Source of the DNA: Homalodisca vitripennis
Taxonomy: Eukaryota; Arthropoda; Insecta; Hemiptera; Cicadellidae
NCBI RefSeq assembly: GCF_021130785.1
Contig: NW_025777649.1
Span: 19,442-83,441 of the forward strand
Reading direction: 5' to 3'
Length of the DNA: 64,000 nt
In this document: positions 21,691-34,900 of the stretch, in pieces
Position numbering within the stretch: the stretch's first letter is position 1
Layout of the letters: each line of letters opens with the position of its first letter
The notes under the pieces: generated by a model
The model's input: only the letters and a program-made list of their open reading frames with translations
Told to the model about the DNA's origin: nothing
Database searches by the model: none
Made by a program: the position numbers and the translations under genes

Positions 21691-23320
21691 AGTTAAGATA
21701 AAATTCTATTGCTTTACTATTGAAAAATGCATTATGGAAATTGAGTTAATTTTTAACAAGAATGGAAAATGTAATAAATGTAGACAAACAAATAAAACAA
21801 GATAAAAGACATTAGATATGAAAAGTTTATTGTAGTAGTGATTTTGTAATTTTTTAACAAGAGAGATCGTCCTCAAAATTTTGAGCCAATATACCATATA
21901 TTTTTAACATGGTTCTTAAAGTTTACCGTTTGTTCAGAATCTAGTTGAGAGTGAAATTAGATTTAAATTGCGTGCGGTTCAATAGACGCGGCGCTGATTC
22001 ACACTATCGCAAACGAATTAGATTGGCCATTCTGATATAAAGGCTTTTACTGAAACAGTACTGACAGTATTGAAGATGGGTTCTCCGGAAGCTTTATTCT
22101 AGTTGAGATTCTCAATATCATTTTGGTATTTCTATTAGTACTGAAAAAAATGTAAATTCTTTCAAAAATATTAAAATTGTAAAACATTATTAGGCAGAAA
22201 TTATTATTAGTTGATTATTCAGTGCTATTCTAGAGTGTATATAATAACAGGTAATCGTCAATTAATAAAATATTTCAATAAAGAAATGTTATATGACTTT
22301 GATAGCCCAAAATATATGAAACATAGAGCGTAGATCACTGCATGACATGCCAAGACCAGCATGAAAATTTCACACTATCTACTTCTGCAGATATAGAGAG
22401 ACCAAAAAACGTGCCTGCTCCTGACATAAAGTTCTCCTCCTGGCCTTAATCACAACGTTCTAAGGAACAAGATTTAAACAGCAGTAAAACTCAAAACTGG
22501 TGATACTTTCCAGCCTATGCCGTTGTCCTCCTGAACTCCGTTTTCAGCCAAGATACAACAACCTGGAATTTTAGAGTACGACGCTGTGAGTAGGCTGTAG
22601 TAGTCCTTACTCCTTGAATAGTTGGTGGTAACAAACTTATTTATGAGTAGTACCTTAGGAATAATAAATATTATATTTTGCCTTGATTTAATTGAAATAG
22701 TTCAATAAAGGTATGCTATTTTACCTTATTTCAGCTACCAACAAATATTTTATGTTGAAAAATGGCGAAAATGAGTATTTAGAGACTATAACTAAAGTCA
22801 GTATGACAAATTACTACTTTCCAGAAAACATTAGCATCACCTACTTGGAAATCAATATCGGTTCTTTGTTTGGAGGTTCTCCAAAACTTTTCCAAGATTC
22901 TGATAGATATTTTTATCTGTAAATCATTTTTATAAGATAAGTCTTTTGCGTAAGAGTCGTAAAGTATATATTTAATAATCATTTAAGTAACCTTTATTGC
23001 CAGGGACACAAAACACTACTGGTTTGTTTTCAATAACGATAAACGTGGAGAAGGGAACCTATCAAGAAAAAAGAAAATATCAGATTTTTATCGAAAAACT
23101 ATTTGTTACATATTAAGCAAATGTTGTGAATTATAGTATTATTATACAGCTATGTAGCTGGTCCAATTATTGAACCTAATAATTATTTAGAATGAGCAAT
23201 AGAGAAACCAAATTTCATTCATCTTTTGATTTCCAAGATTAATTAATTAATTAGTTTAATTTCTATTGCTAATATTAGTACTAATTTACTACAGCATGCT
23301 GGTCTCTCAAATTAGCAGTT
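21691..23320. other. AT-rich stretch, no gene seen
   Basis: Frames of 63-69 codons occur on both strands at 21.71-21.90 and 22.71-22.98 kb, overlap one another and have no recognised domain. No repeat copy could be assigned. Confidence 0.4.
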
Positions 23321-23329
23321 CCTGTTCTC

Positions 23330-23870
23330 CAGAATGACTCTCTATTTAGTCATGACACAGAAAATAAATTGTTATTAGTTACATAGAAGGATGCTTTATT
23401 TAAAGGTAAATATTCAATATAGTAATTTATTAGGAATAATTTGTTATTTTAATTGTGAATTCCTTATATTTTTCATTGAAAAGAGACCTCTAGAGTGAAT
23501 TTTATTTACTAATTAAGAAATTTTAATGTATATAGAATGTATTACTAAGGCAAACTATTTAGCACTGTATTTTAAATTATTTTCAAACTTTTAAAATTAA
23601 ACTTATTTCAGTTAAGCGTTATTATTGCTATTTACTAAGTATGAGGTACCGCTTACTGTCAATACTATATATACCCTATTAAAAATGCCATGAGAGGTAT
23701 AGTAAAACATAATTTATAAAATTCATTCTAGTGAAACACTGTAAGTTTTTTGTCGGCCATACGAACAGATGTTTTTAAACACTATGCTGTGATAAATACG
23801 GAAAACATTATAAACTGATTTTCCCCGTACAGTTTTTGTACAAGGAGAATTATAACGGAAAACATATACT
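23330..23870 (-). repeat. Diverged repeat-family segment (minus)
   Basis: Resembles 800-1,330 of the left arm in the same direction: ATTTAGTCATGACACAGAAA (compare ATTTAGTCATGAAACAAAAA) and ATTATAAACTGATTTTCCCC followed by GTACAAGGAGAATTATAA (compare GTAAACTGATTCTCCCTGTA). Diverged, with uncertain edges. Confidence 0.5.
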
Positions 23871-24612
23871 AAGCAGATACATTAAAAATTTAGAAAGCAG
23901 TTATGATAATTTTTCAAAGGTTGAGTGTGACGATATGTGAGCGTTGGACTGCGAATGTTAACTAATCATCTGGGACTCTTGAGGTTCCTGGCAAACTATA
24001 ATTAACTAAGATATAGCTTGCAGTATTCTCGAGTATTCTTACAGACTATACTCAGCAAGCTAGTATTCACTCAGCTATCAGGACAGTGGAAGATAGCTAA
24101 CCACATTCTGGTATTTCTGGTATTAATTTGTTCAACAGGTGTCCTTTAGATGTGAAAAAACCAGCAATTGTAATAATCTTCATAACAGCAACTGTATTGT
24201 AAAGGATACTGGAAAGTACAGTAAATTTTTAATAACATTCAGCCGTAGAAATAATTACAAAATCAAGTACTGGATCTAGATATCAAATTTTTCATGACTA
24301 TGGTTTATTGTTTTAACTCTCAGATAACTTATAATGAATTTTACGGAAAGAATTGAGCCTGTAAGTAAAATTATGTAGTGCGTTCTAATATTTATCTATA
24401 CTGTTAATAAATTTCGTCTCCTAACAAAGGCGTGAACCAAGGGATATTCTGTAAGTATTTCCTTATAAACAGTGTTCTCCAAATTTATATATTGCATATT
24501 TTCCATCGCTCGTTTTATAATATTTTACTGGAAACATTAAGCAAAATATTACCTACATTGAGAAGATTAAATAAATTAAACAGAAAACTTTGTCTATCAA
24601 TGAATTGCTTAA
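23871..24612. other. No gene seen; possible decayed tRNA-like patch at 23.94-24.00 kb
   Basis: GTGAGCGTTGGACTGCGAAT followed about 30 bp later by GAGGTTCCTGGC resembles the A-to-B-box part of a tRNA-derived SINE, heavily decayed. Otherwise AT-rich. Confidence 0.3.
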
Positions 24613-26396
24613 GAGTTGAGAGAGGAGATTCGCCGTCGTCGCAGACTGCGAAGGGAGTAGTACCAGCAGTCCCGATGTCCCCACGCCAAGCAGACCTTCA
24701 ACCGCCAGGCCAGGAAGTGCTCTCGTCTCCTGGCTGAACACAGAGCGGCTGCGTGGGATTACTTTGTGGAACATCAAGCTGACGGTGGTGTCGGCGGCAT
24801 CTGGAAAATCTCCAGGGCACTTCGAGGGGAGAGGAAGACCAACCGACCACTTCATGGACAGCGTGGTATTGTCTACTCCCCTGGAGATCGAGCAGAGGCC
24901 TTCGCCGACACCATGGACGGCCAATTCTCTCCACACACGGATGTCTACGACGAGGACACGTGCGAAATGATTGAAAGCTTCCTGGAGGGATACCAACCTG
25001 ACAAAGACGACAACAAGCCCACTGTGACTACACTTCAAGTGCAAGACCACATTCGCCGCCTTCGCCCGAAGAAGGCCCCTGGCCCGGACTCCTTAGGAAC
25101 TCCAGCATTGAAGAACCTGCCGGCTTTGGTGATCGTCACGATCACCTGCATCTTCAACTTATGCCTACGCCTGGCTCACTTCCCGACCACCTGGAAGGAT
25201 GCCAAGGTGATCATGATACCCAAGCCCGGCAAGGACCCTCTCTTCCCGGAGAACCACAGGCCGATCTCCCTCCTGCCTGTGCTCTCCAAGATTCTGGAGA
25301 AGATCGTCTTGGCGAGATTCCCTGAGGAGTTCTTCACGTCTATCAGGACAGAACAATTCGGCTTCCGCACTGGCCACTCCACCACCCTTTAGCTTCGCAG
25401 AGTCCTGAACAACATCACCGGAGCTGTAGGAATTAAGCACCACTCCACTTCGGTCCTGATGGACGTGAGCAAAGCCTTCGACAAGGTGTGGCACGAGGGA
25501 CTGCTCTTCAAGCTGTCATCGTCTCCATTGCCTGGCAGGATTTTCCGGCTGCTCCGCAGCTATCTCCACCTCCGGACCTTCTCCGTCAGCGTTGCCCGAT
25601 CCACCTCCACGACCCGCCCAGTGACATCTGGTGTGCCACAGGGATCAGTCCTCGGCCCGATCCTGTACCTGCGGTACACAAACGACTTTCCGGTCACTCC
25701 GAGAGTGCAGCTCTCCCTGTACGCGGACGATGCGCTTCTCACGGCCACTTCTGCCAACCTGAGGATGGCTGGGTTCTACATCAAGCGGCAGCTGCACCTA
25801 CTGGAGCCCTGGTTGACCAAGTGGAGGATCAAGGTCAACGTTGACAAATGTGAAGCCATAAACTTCACGAGGACAAGGAGACAAGCGGACGGCCGTCACC
25901 TGTCACTCAACGGCGACGACATACCGTGGAAGACTTCAGTCAAGTACCTGGGGGTACTCCTGGACTCCAAGCTGACCTTCACACCCCACGTCAAGAGGAT
26001 CTGTGGCCAAGCGAGGAAGGGCTTCGGCAGCATCGGCCCCCTGCTCAACTCCACGAAGGACCGACCAGGACGAAGGTCCTGCTCTACACGGCTCTGATAC
26101 GACCAGTGCTCACATATGCGGCCCCAGCATGGTACCACCTCACCTGCAAGACCGCAAGGAGGCAGTTGCTCGCTGTCCAGAGCGTGTGTCTCCGGCGGGC
26201 CACTGGGTCGCCCTGGTTCGTGAGGAACACCGTAGTCAGGGCTTCGTCCAACGTCCCTACCATCAGGAGCTTCGTAGAAGGCCTGACATCGAGCCTTGAG
26301 GAAGCTGCAGAGTCCTCACCGTGGGATCACATCCGTGAGCTTCGCGCCCAGGAGGTCCTAAACACATTCGAAACACATTCTCTCGGTACTCTTTAG
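24613..26396 (+). pseudogene. Jockey-type LINE ORF2, 5'-truncated and broken reverse transcriptase
   Basis: Encodes the reverse transcriptase of a non-LTR retrotransposon, the enzyme that copies the element's RNA into the genome. In order: a basic linker leading to AAAWDYF (24,745-24,765); KKAPGPD (about 25,069); PKPGKDPLFPENHRPISLLP (about 25,220-25,280); DVSKAFDKVWH (25,462); SGVPQGSVLGP (about 25,627); the catalytic YADD (25,720-25,731); and a C-terminal LYTALIRPVLTYAAPAW then SPWFVRNTVV, characteristic of the Jockey clade. It carries stops at 24,658-24,660 and 25,390-25,392 (the latter looks like CAG to TAG) and a frameshift near 26,061-26,065, after which the frame continues to the TAG at 26,394-26,396. 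The endonuclease and ORF1 are missing, as in a typical 5'-truncated insertion. The region is GC-rich against AT-rich flanks. No poly-A tail is obvious. Confidence 0.93.
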
Positions 26397-26925
26397 GTTC
26401 AGAGTGAATTAACACCTGTAACTGATGCTGATATTCTATCGTGCTAGAAATGATTTTAACGGGTTTTAACTCTCAAAAGTCCGATGGTTATAATTTATTA
26501 TTTAATGCTTTAAAAATATAAACACCCTTTTCCGAGAGCAGCGCCTTAGACCACACAATAATTCTGACGATGTCTTTTGTGTGCAGGTAGTTCACTTAGG
26601 ATGTCGCACTAGCAGCGCTCACTTACTTATCGCTTAGGCAGTGCTCTAATGCGTCTCGATCACGACTCGTAGCGCCTATAGGATTAAAAGCTACTTCAGA
26701 TACAAATTTAGAGTTTTTACACCAAAACGAATAAAATAAATTCTTTTACTTTGACCATTTTCTCAAAAATAGAAAGAACTTTCAATAGAAGAAAAAATAG
26801 TCAAGTAATAAATAAGATTAAAATTCAGATTCCTTTGTAATGCGTTATAATTGTGTATGAACTGTATCGTGTTATATTCTTAAAATTCCCTAAAACTATG
26901 ATATAAACTGCTTTGGGTAAGGAGA
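26397..26925. other. LINE 3' flank with a tRNA-Leu-like scrap
   Basis: On the minus strand, GTGGTCTAAGGCGCTGCTCT (about 26,537-26,556) matches the D-arm to anticodon start of eukaryotic tRNA-Leu, but no downstream B box follows at the right spacing. It is best read as a tRNA-derived fragment. The rest is AT-rich. Confidence 0.35.
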
Positions 26926-26929
26926 AGTA

Positions 26930-27090
26930 AATTAATAAATGAAACTCATCTTTAAGTCCTGTCCTGGTCGGAGTAGTCCTAATGGAGTTCCCCGATTTGC
27001 TGGATTTTGGAACATATGAACTAAACTATTATAATAATAAAATTACTTAAAGCCTTTCCATTATAGTTTCCGTGGTTATACATAATAATC
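26930..27090 (-). repeat. Diverged core fragment of the dispersed family (minus)
   Basis: On the minus strand: an ACCACGGAAAC variant of the CCATGGAAAC box (near 27,073), then CCGACCAGGACAGGACTTAA (near 26,955) and AGATGAGTTTC. Both boxes are in the expected order and spacing. Confidence 0.55.
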
Positions 27091-29140
27091 GCCTTAAAAG
27101 AGTTTTCTTTGATGATTTGATGTACATAAATTTAACATGCAGCTCCACTGTGTGACTTTAAATCAAAAAGTATCCAGCTTTTACAGCCGGAACGTTTTAC
27201 AACGCATGGCAAAAGACAACTTTTTACTTTTTATTCATTAAAATCTGGTCATACACTCAACCAGAAAACTCGTTCAAACGTACAATTTATAAACTTAAAT
27301 ACATCCAATTATTTTCCAAATATTCCTACTTTCAGCGACGGACTCAGTTATTCTTTTTAATTGGTGGTCTCCTAATCATATTCTAAAAAACTCGCCAACA
27401 TTATAAAATGTATTGGCACTGAAAACGACTCAGTGTCTCTAAAACCTTTGACGTTGGAGCGTTTTTGGATTAAAACTGGTAATTTGTTTTAAGAAAACCT
27501 GCCTGTGAAGTAAAGCTTTTATAAAACACCGTTCTGTATATACCACCTCTATAGGTATCTATGCATATAGTCTTATACACATGTATATCTCGGCTATTCT
27601 TCATGGCACATTAAAACATACAAAACAGGGTTGTTCGAAGATTTGGAGACCATAGTTATGCTATGTACGGCCTGTAATATTCAAACCACTGCTGAATCAC
27701 AGCATTGGCACATTAGCTAAATAATATTTCCATATTAATAGATATGCAATAGTATAGTTAAAATTCATCAACTTCTCATGAGTTGGATAATTTTATTAAA
27801 ACATAACCACATTGAGTAGAGAGGGAAATTTAAATTACATAAACACGCGAGTTTTGGGTAAAATTACGTGTGAAACAAAAACAATGATAGTCATGCAACA
27901 TCGTCTAACTAATGATTGATAGTAATGAAGGTAAATTAATTTTAAATTTTCAAGGATTAAATCAGTCTGACAACGATGAAGAAAAAGCATTGAAGAAAAT
28001 ATGGTCTCTTGTAGTTAATTATTGGTTTTAGGACATGTTTTAGAAGCCATAATGAACATACTTGAACTCTTACGGTCTTCATATACCACTTATTAAATTT
28101 TAGTCCGGTGTATTGAGTAAGTAATGGCATTAAAAACCGTTATTTAATTCCTTTCCGGATGAAAAAGCGTGATGCCGTATCGTCCCGTTGATCAGTGCAC
28201 AACTCGGTGAGTTCTTGCCTATTTTAAGCGCCTGCAAGTCCATGAATACACCCGAAACGCATAGCTGTGTGAGACCGGAAAAAACAACATGTGGCTTATG
28301 GGCAGTGCACGTTCCAGTAGTATAGTTCGTTGGTAAACACTGGATGTCACGGGTACATAAAGGCCGAAAACCCCACAGATTTGCTAGAAACATTCAATAA
28401 TCATTAATTCGCATTCTAGATTGGTTATAACCTCTCCTCAGAAATTTTTTACAAGGTTATTCTTACTATAACTACCGTACAATATCAATAATACTGTAGT
28501 ACAGACTATAGTTTCAATTTTGTTGAAGTACCACAATGATATTGATAAGCGGCACCACTAATGAAAATGCTTAGGATCCAATCTTCAGTATTGTGAGTAC
28601 CTGAGGATATCGGCAATAACACAGAAGTGGGTCAGTATTATTTATCTTCATATCCGTTATAGGTTAGTGAGAATTTGCTGTTACTTTGTTATTGCTTACG
28701 TTATGAACTTCTCGCCTGCTGCCAAAGATGGTTTGTTTTAGAAAGCTGGTGGCAGCTGTTGAAGAATTGTTGTATTTATTTAATATTAATTTTATAACCC
28801 ACGTTATCTTTATTTGTTCATATAAAGATGGTACTCTAACTTGAATTTAACATTTCTCTTAGTTATATCAACAAGAAGAATTATCGGCTATAGCAAAACA
28901 CGTACTTGAAACTGGAAATGGTTTTCCTAAAGTAATATGATTAAAATATATCCAAAGTACAAAATGTATTGATACTTATTAAACAAGTTTTATAAAGAAG
29001 AAATAATATAATTCAGTAAATAATAAACATTGACCTTTACAAAATTTACGTTACTGCCTTTATGTAATAAAAAATTAATTTTACATACACAGTAGACATA
29101 CTTCTTGGTCTTAAAATTTTATCTCCTTGTATTTTTCATT
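27091..29140. other. No gene recognised
   Basis: Mostly AT-rich. An ATG-started 87-codon minus-strand frame at 28,130-28,393 is less AT-biased than its surroundings (LWGFRPLCTRD, AHKPHVVFSGLTQLCVSGVF) and might be a transposon scrap. No family is recognised and I do not call it a gene. Confidence 0.35.
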
Positions 29141-29172
29141 GTATTCTTCCTTCTTCCCTGGGAAGAAGGGAA

Positions 29173-29238
29173 GAAGAGGCAATGGATAGAGAGATCTGGA
29201 GGCAGTGTGTTGGCGAGGCAAAGTACCACCTTGGGTAA
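29173..29238 (+). pseudogene. LINE C-terminal remnant (RTE-like)
   Basis: Reads EEAMDREIWRQCVGEAKYHL then glycine and a stop. A short tail of the form DR-x-x-WR-x-x-V-x-EAK-x-HLG at a stop codon is typical of the C-terminus of RTE-like non-LTR retrotransposon polyproteins. Only about 21 residues remain. A near-perfect hairpin (about 29,147-29,176, CTTCCTTCTTCCC against GGGAAGAAGGGAAG) lies immediately upstream and a GTAAGTAAGTA tail lies downstream. Confidence 0.45.
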
Positions 29239-29967
29239 CAAGAGCTACGGCAGTAAGTAAGTATTTTTCATAACACTTGTTCATATTTAAGTATAAAATT
29301 GATTATATTATTTCTTTAAAGTATTTTATTTAAGTTAAGTGTGTCTTATGATGTATTTACTGAACACTAAAGGCCTCATAGAAATAATTGGAGTTCTTTA
29401 TTTTAATAAAGTTTCTCCCAGTTGTTACTGAAGTTATATTGTGAAACAGAAGGTAATAAAACGCCAAAAGTGTAAAAGGTTTATTTGGAAACCTTCCAAT
29501 GCAAATTATGTCTCTGAAATAAATCAACCTCGTTGTGGGGAGTCTCATCTCCAAAAAGGCCACACTAGAGACATATATTGTCATCAACACAATATGTTAG
29601 ACTGAAACCGCAAATAAGACGGGGTTACTTTGTCCCTTGCCATAACCCAATCAATTTTTATCTCTGGCTGTTCAGTTATTTTGTTTAAGGAGAGAACCAT
29701 CTCTAAAAGTTTTTTGACAGCGGTTCTGATATTATTATTTCTGTCCACTCTTTTACTTTTCGCTACTACATACATTATTGATGTGTACTTTTATTTAATT
29801 TGTTTAAATATTGTTCTGATTTTCTTTCTCTAAATTATTTTAAGGGTTTTTTATGAAATACTGACAATATCCATTATTTATAAGATACTATTTCATGTTC
29901 TTAGATTCTTCTTCTAAGCCATCTTTGCCTAAACAAAGGCTGTGAAAATCAAAGACCAAGCAAAGGT

Positions 29968-30006
<39 letters not shown>

Positions 30007-31735
30007 ATGGTTAGACAGAAAACTAATACTCGCCCGTACGTATTTTTTTATGATAAACTGTTGTTGTCTTAGGACGTCTTACCTCTAGATGTGTCTCTAT
30101 CTCTTACCAGACACATATAGAATAGAGTGCTTATATTGGACTTGCATCTCCATGGTTAAGGGGATGAGGGGCAAATTATAAGAAATGGTTGTAAGAAAGA
30201 ATCTAAAGGGCTAAATTTTTATAATTTAAAACTATTTGTATTGAGATAGTGATAACATATTTCTTCTAAGTATTGAAATAAACATCCATACACTTAAAAT
30301 TATATAGGCTACTCTTATGATTACACCTATTAAAATTTAATGGGATTTATTATGTAATAAAAATGTAATCAAAAAGTATACAGCATGGATTATTGTTGAT
30401 ATTTCATTTCAATAAAATGTAATTCTCCAACAGTATAAACAATCAGTTCTAATTTTTTCATTGTAATTCAATTTGTATTAGAAAAAATGTTTTAACTGTC
30501 ATATTATTACAGCATAACAAATAACACCTTCATCTCCATGGGGGATTAATAAGTTCTCATTTATGCGTTTCCAAAGACGAAACCTCTAAAGTTCGTAGTA
30601 AAAGAAACTGTATATCATTAATTAAATTTGGAAGTTATTCAAGCTGATGCTCAAAGTAATAAATTTCCTCAGCTCTGTATCTGAGACTGTGCACAAATCA
30701 TACGACGAGGAGTGTCCAACTTCTAAATTTATTGTTCTCCACACTGCTTACGAAAGTATTTACTCTTAGAACTTTTGGAGTTGTATTTATTCTAGCATTA
30801 TTCCAAGAAGTTATAATTGCAAAATCTTATACAAAGTAAAAATATTTAAATCTCAGTTTTTGCATAAAAATCATCTTAGAATCTTTGTTTTCTTGAACTA
30901 ATCGGCGTCACTGATATCCGTTTAAAGTATTAAAATGTTAGACATTATTTAACAAAATGCACGCAAAGGCTTACACTATTTAGGCTGTATTTCGAGTCAT
31001 CAGATGTTTAAATGAATAATATAGTACCTTAATATGTCTAAAATTCAAATTTTATAGATGTCAACTACATTATACTGAACGAAACTTCCACCTTCAGTTG
31101 TCTTTAACCTGAGTACTCTGCCCGATTGTACTTGAGTTCTTATGAGGAAATTCTCTAATTGACTTCTTTTGAAAATTAATGTACATACAGACGAGCAAAT
31201 ATTATGATGGATATTTCATTTCCTAGTGAACTGGTGAAGGGAACTCCGCTATAAACTTAGCCACTTAGTCGTTGTAGCAGCTAAAATGTAAATAGATAAA
31301 CACGTCTTAAACCTGCAACCTTGGAATTTAAATAAATAAATGTATTTCTAAATTTCCTTTTATATGGTACATTCAAAGATAAACTAATTGAGCCCACTTT
31401 AGTATTTAAACCCATGTAAAAAAACTTTTGCTAACACTCATAAATTAAAAAATTTCAACAGGTAAAATAAATTAACCCCCAGATGCTTTCACAGTAAAAA
31501 AAAAAGATTTTTAAAGTTCGTCTCTTTACAAACTGAACGAAACATTTTAATAATCAGGAGGTAGTTCAAATCAATTCTTTCTAGATCCAATAAAAACAAA
31601 GTATATTTTATATCATGAACTAGAAATAAAACAAGAAATTATCGACTCATTGAGTTAAACCAACCACGAAGTAATCAATCAGTAAATATACACTCCTTGT
31701 GATTGACCACCATTGTTACGTGGTGTCGGTGACAG
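29239..31735. other. No gene seen
   Basis: AT-rich. It contains a (TA)n tract at 29,971-30,001 preceded by a self-complementary stretch using GCCTAAACAAAGGC (29,928-29,941). Overlapping frames on both strands at 29.36-29.83 kb show no domain. Confidence 0.4.
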
Positions 31736-31739
31736 TCAT

Positions 31740-31840
31740 TTTATAGCCAATAAACTGACCGGATGCGAGCGACTCGATGTCAGACATGAAAGGGTAATTG
31801 GACAGTACTTCACTGTGACACCAACTACTGGTGAGCGTCA
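31740..31840 (+). repeat. Short inverted-repeat pair member
   Basis: GCCAATAAACTGACC, AAAGGGTAATTGGACA and GACACCAACTACT occur here in order and, in reverse complement, at 36,288-36,392. The two pieces are about 4.5 kb apart and may be decayed copies of one small element in opposite orientations. Confidence 0.7.
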
Positions 31841-31904
31841 GTCTCCTATCCCATATAACAGGAAGCTCAGCATCTCCATGTCCTTGAAACAGTGTTGAAG
31901 TCAT

Positions 31905-33555
31905 ATATTATACAGTAATGTCAGTAAAAGATTTTACTGTTTCCGCTCAAGATATTAATAGACCATAAATTATACTCTTGAGATACGATAAATTAAAATG
32001 TTAACATAACATAAAAACGTAAAATACTTAAATGTAGATTATTTACGTACCAATCTGACGAATTAAGTATCGAAATGTTTATATTAAATTTTAAAACTAT
32101 TCATTATTCTTTGAAACCTTTATCATCGTAATAAAATTTACGTTATTTGGTTTTTACCATTTTAGCGGCTCACCACCTTAAAATGTGATACGGTAAAATA
32201 TACAAATTTTCATCTCAGTGTAATATCAATTAAAAAAATTAGTAATTAGACCAAATTTCAATTTATATTTCCTGGCTTTTAAATAGAAAATAAAATGTAA
32301 CTATCACGTAAGACCGATTCATATTTTTATTAAAGTACGTTATCTCCAAAAGCGACTAGTGAGAGAGTGTCTTAGGTTTTAGAAGTCTACTTCATTGGAT
32401 ACAGTGCTACCATTGACCGAAAAAAGTGTGCTCATAAAGGTGTGCATTTATATTACTATTAACAAAATGAGATCTAATGTAATCTTTCCTTATTAAAACA
32501 GGCTCAAAATGTAAGCTCATGACAGCAATACAAGACGGTTTCTATAGTCATACAACCGTCCTAACTTTTCAAGAGCCAGAATATTTTTCTGACTTTATTA
32601 TTCTTTATTTTGCAATCAGGTTTACACACCAGATGCAGTACACTTGCGTACTACATTACACATCCTAATAATATTATCAATGCGAAAGTGGATTTTTTTG
32701 TTTGTTTTGCTTTCACGGATAAACTATTGAATCTATTGTACTGAAAGTTTACATGGGTGTTCTTACGGTCCTTTGAGATGAGTATAGATAGACCTATTCT
32801 TATTTGAAAAATCCCTCCGGGCTGCACTCTACTGGTTTTTAAAGAAACAAAAAATCCCATCTTTGACTCTGGAGTTGTGTAATAGTAATTAAGATAGCAT
32901 GTCTAATGCAAGCAACCGTTCTGTATAAACATTATGTATTATTTTAAATTTGTTTAAATTTATTGTGAGTATATTCTAATATAAGTAATTTGTAATATTG
33001 GTAGGAATAATCACTATTCTTTAAGTAGTATTAGATTTCATCGATTAGATAAGTACTCATTTACCTTAGAAAATTTACGTCATATTCTACTTAATCCATG
33101 ACACTGTAAAATCGTTTTTAGATTTAAATAAATCTTTTTGATAAATCTAGTTAGCGTTTTACTCCTTGAAAATTACATCTTACTTACTTTTAATATTTTT
33201 CTTGTCATTAGGTTTGCTTAGTGGTACAATCTACTTTATGTGTAAATTTGACAGAAAATACGGAGTAATAACGTTAAAAATCTAGTCCAGCCTCTTGAAC
33301 ATATGGCTTATTGAATGGAACTATTTTAACCAATATGAGTTAGCAGTCTATTAGTTATAATCCATCGGTGAATAGCAGAAACTGGGCCATAAGAAAACAG
33401 TTATTTGGAAGATTATTCATAATTTTACTTAGTAAATGCTTAGTGTGCCAGGTAAACATATTTATTAGCAGCAAAAACAGTTTAATCCTCCGTGAAAAAT
33501 ACTAATCAAAAGGCTTAGAGGTGGAAAATTTTGGTCTAAACTTTCAACAGTAAAC
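31905..33555. other. No gene seen
   Basis: AT-rich; no microsatellite or repeat partner recognised. Confidence 0.4.
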
Positions 33556-33559
33556 TCAT

Positions 33560-34062
33560 CTGCTTTGTTAAAACTATTTTTATTTTACTGCTTTGGTGGA
33601 AACTCATCTGAGATATGGACTTGCTGTTTGGGGTGGATCCTCTGCAGGAAATCTCAACATAGTACTCATCTTGCAGAAAAGAGCTATCCGAACCCTAGCG
33701 GAACTCCAACACCAACAAAGCTGTCGACAAGCATTTAAAACCTTGAAAATTATGACAATCACTGCCCTTTACATACGGGAAGTGATACTATATGTTGAAC
33801 AACTACAGGTACAAACAGTGAAAACCCTTCACACACATAACACACGTCATGCAGGAAATTACATACTACCCCTACATCGGACATCACTTTTCGAGGAGCA
33901 ACCATCGTAAATCGGAAGAAAGCTGAGGAACCTTCTTCCACAAACCGTGAACACCCTGAAGGAGCAGCCTTGAAAAGATGCCTTCACAACTTCCTGGTGG
34001 AGCACCGAATACATAGCATCGAAGAATTTACAGAAATAAATAAGAAATATTGTAAAATCTGA
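33560..34062 (+). pseudogene. Non-LTR retrotransposon ORF2, C-terminal remnant
   Basis: Encodes the region after the reverse transcriptase core of a LINE: LVETHLRYGLAVWGG, LILQKRAIRTLAELQ, SCRQAFKTLKIMTITALYIR and YNTRH-like HNTRHAGNYILPLHRT. A stop at 33,908-33,910 replaces the tyrosine expected in PSYIGRKL, after which IGRKLRNLLPQ continues. A second stop and frameshift near 33,972 lead into LHNFLVEHRIHSIEEF and the final TGA at 34,060-34,062. It is from a different lineage than the Jockey-type element at 24.6 kb. The catalytic RT domain is absent. Confidence 0.85.
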
Positions 34063-34900
34063 CATGACTCCTGACATCTCTTATTTAATACTGACATTAC
34101 TCTGTAATTTGTTAACACTATGACACTATTACTGTTCTTGAAGAATATGTTAATTGAGAAATATGACTATGACTAAAAACGACGACATCGTTTTTTGGCG
34201 ATTGTTATAATACGGCTGTTAGTATTAAAACTTTGTACTAATCACAAATTTAGGACGCCATAATATTTAGATTTTATTTTATGGTGGATATAATAACACG
34301 ATTGAAATGCAATATGCAAGGGAGACGTAGGTATTTTTATAATGAAGATCAATTATTTGAGAAAAGAATCGTGAACAAGGAAATTTTATAATTTTGAAAG
34401 AACTGTATAGTAGTTATTTGACAATGGGGATGCTGAATTAAGGTTACACATTTTTCCTAACACCACAATCCATAGATTTTCTGTAAATCCCCTATTTACG
34501 GTTCTTACACTGTACAGCACTCACCAAGGAGTGATACTAAGATAGGTAAGTTGGATGGCTGAAATCGTTATTTAAATGTTATTTTACAGTTTCATTTCGG
34601 TATAACGCTGACCGTGTGTCCGCATAAGACACAGTAATAAACAATGAACACTGAAACACTAAACTGATCAAAGTGGTCAATAGTTATTGGATTGATGGGA
34701 ATATGTTTCAATTTATCATTTCCGGGAATAACCGGTTGAATGATTGGTTTGCAACTTAATTGCATTTAGTGGTTTTGAACTCTCTGCAAATAAGCTTTGT
34801 ACCTTCATATAGAAAGAGAACGTTTTGTTTATTAAATTAGGTATACAGTAATACAATTTAAAACTAGAGGTCAAATGTTATATTCAGCGCACAAGTTTTA
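34063..34900. other. No gene seen
   Basis: AT-rich; begins with the probable 3' tail of the LINE remnant (repeats of ATATGACTATGACTAA-like sequence near 34,160-34,175). Confidence 0.4.

Noticed and set aside
28130..28393. ATG-started 87-codon minus-strand frame
   Set aside because: No recognised family, no neighbouring exons and no second copy. It could be chance or a transposon scrap.
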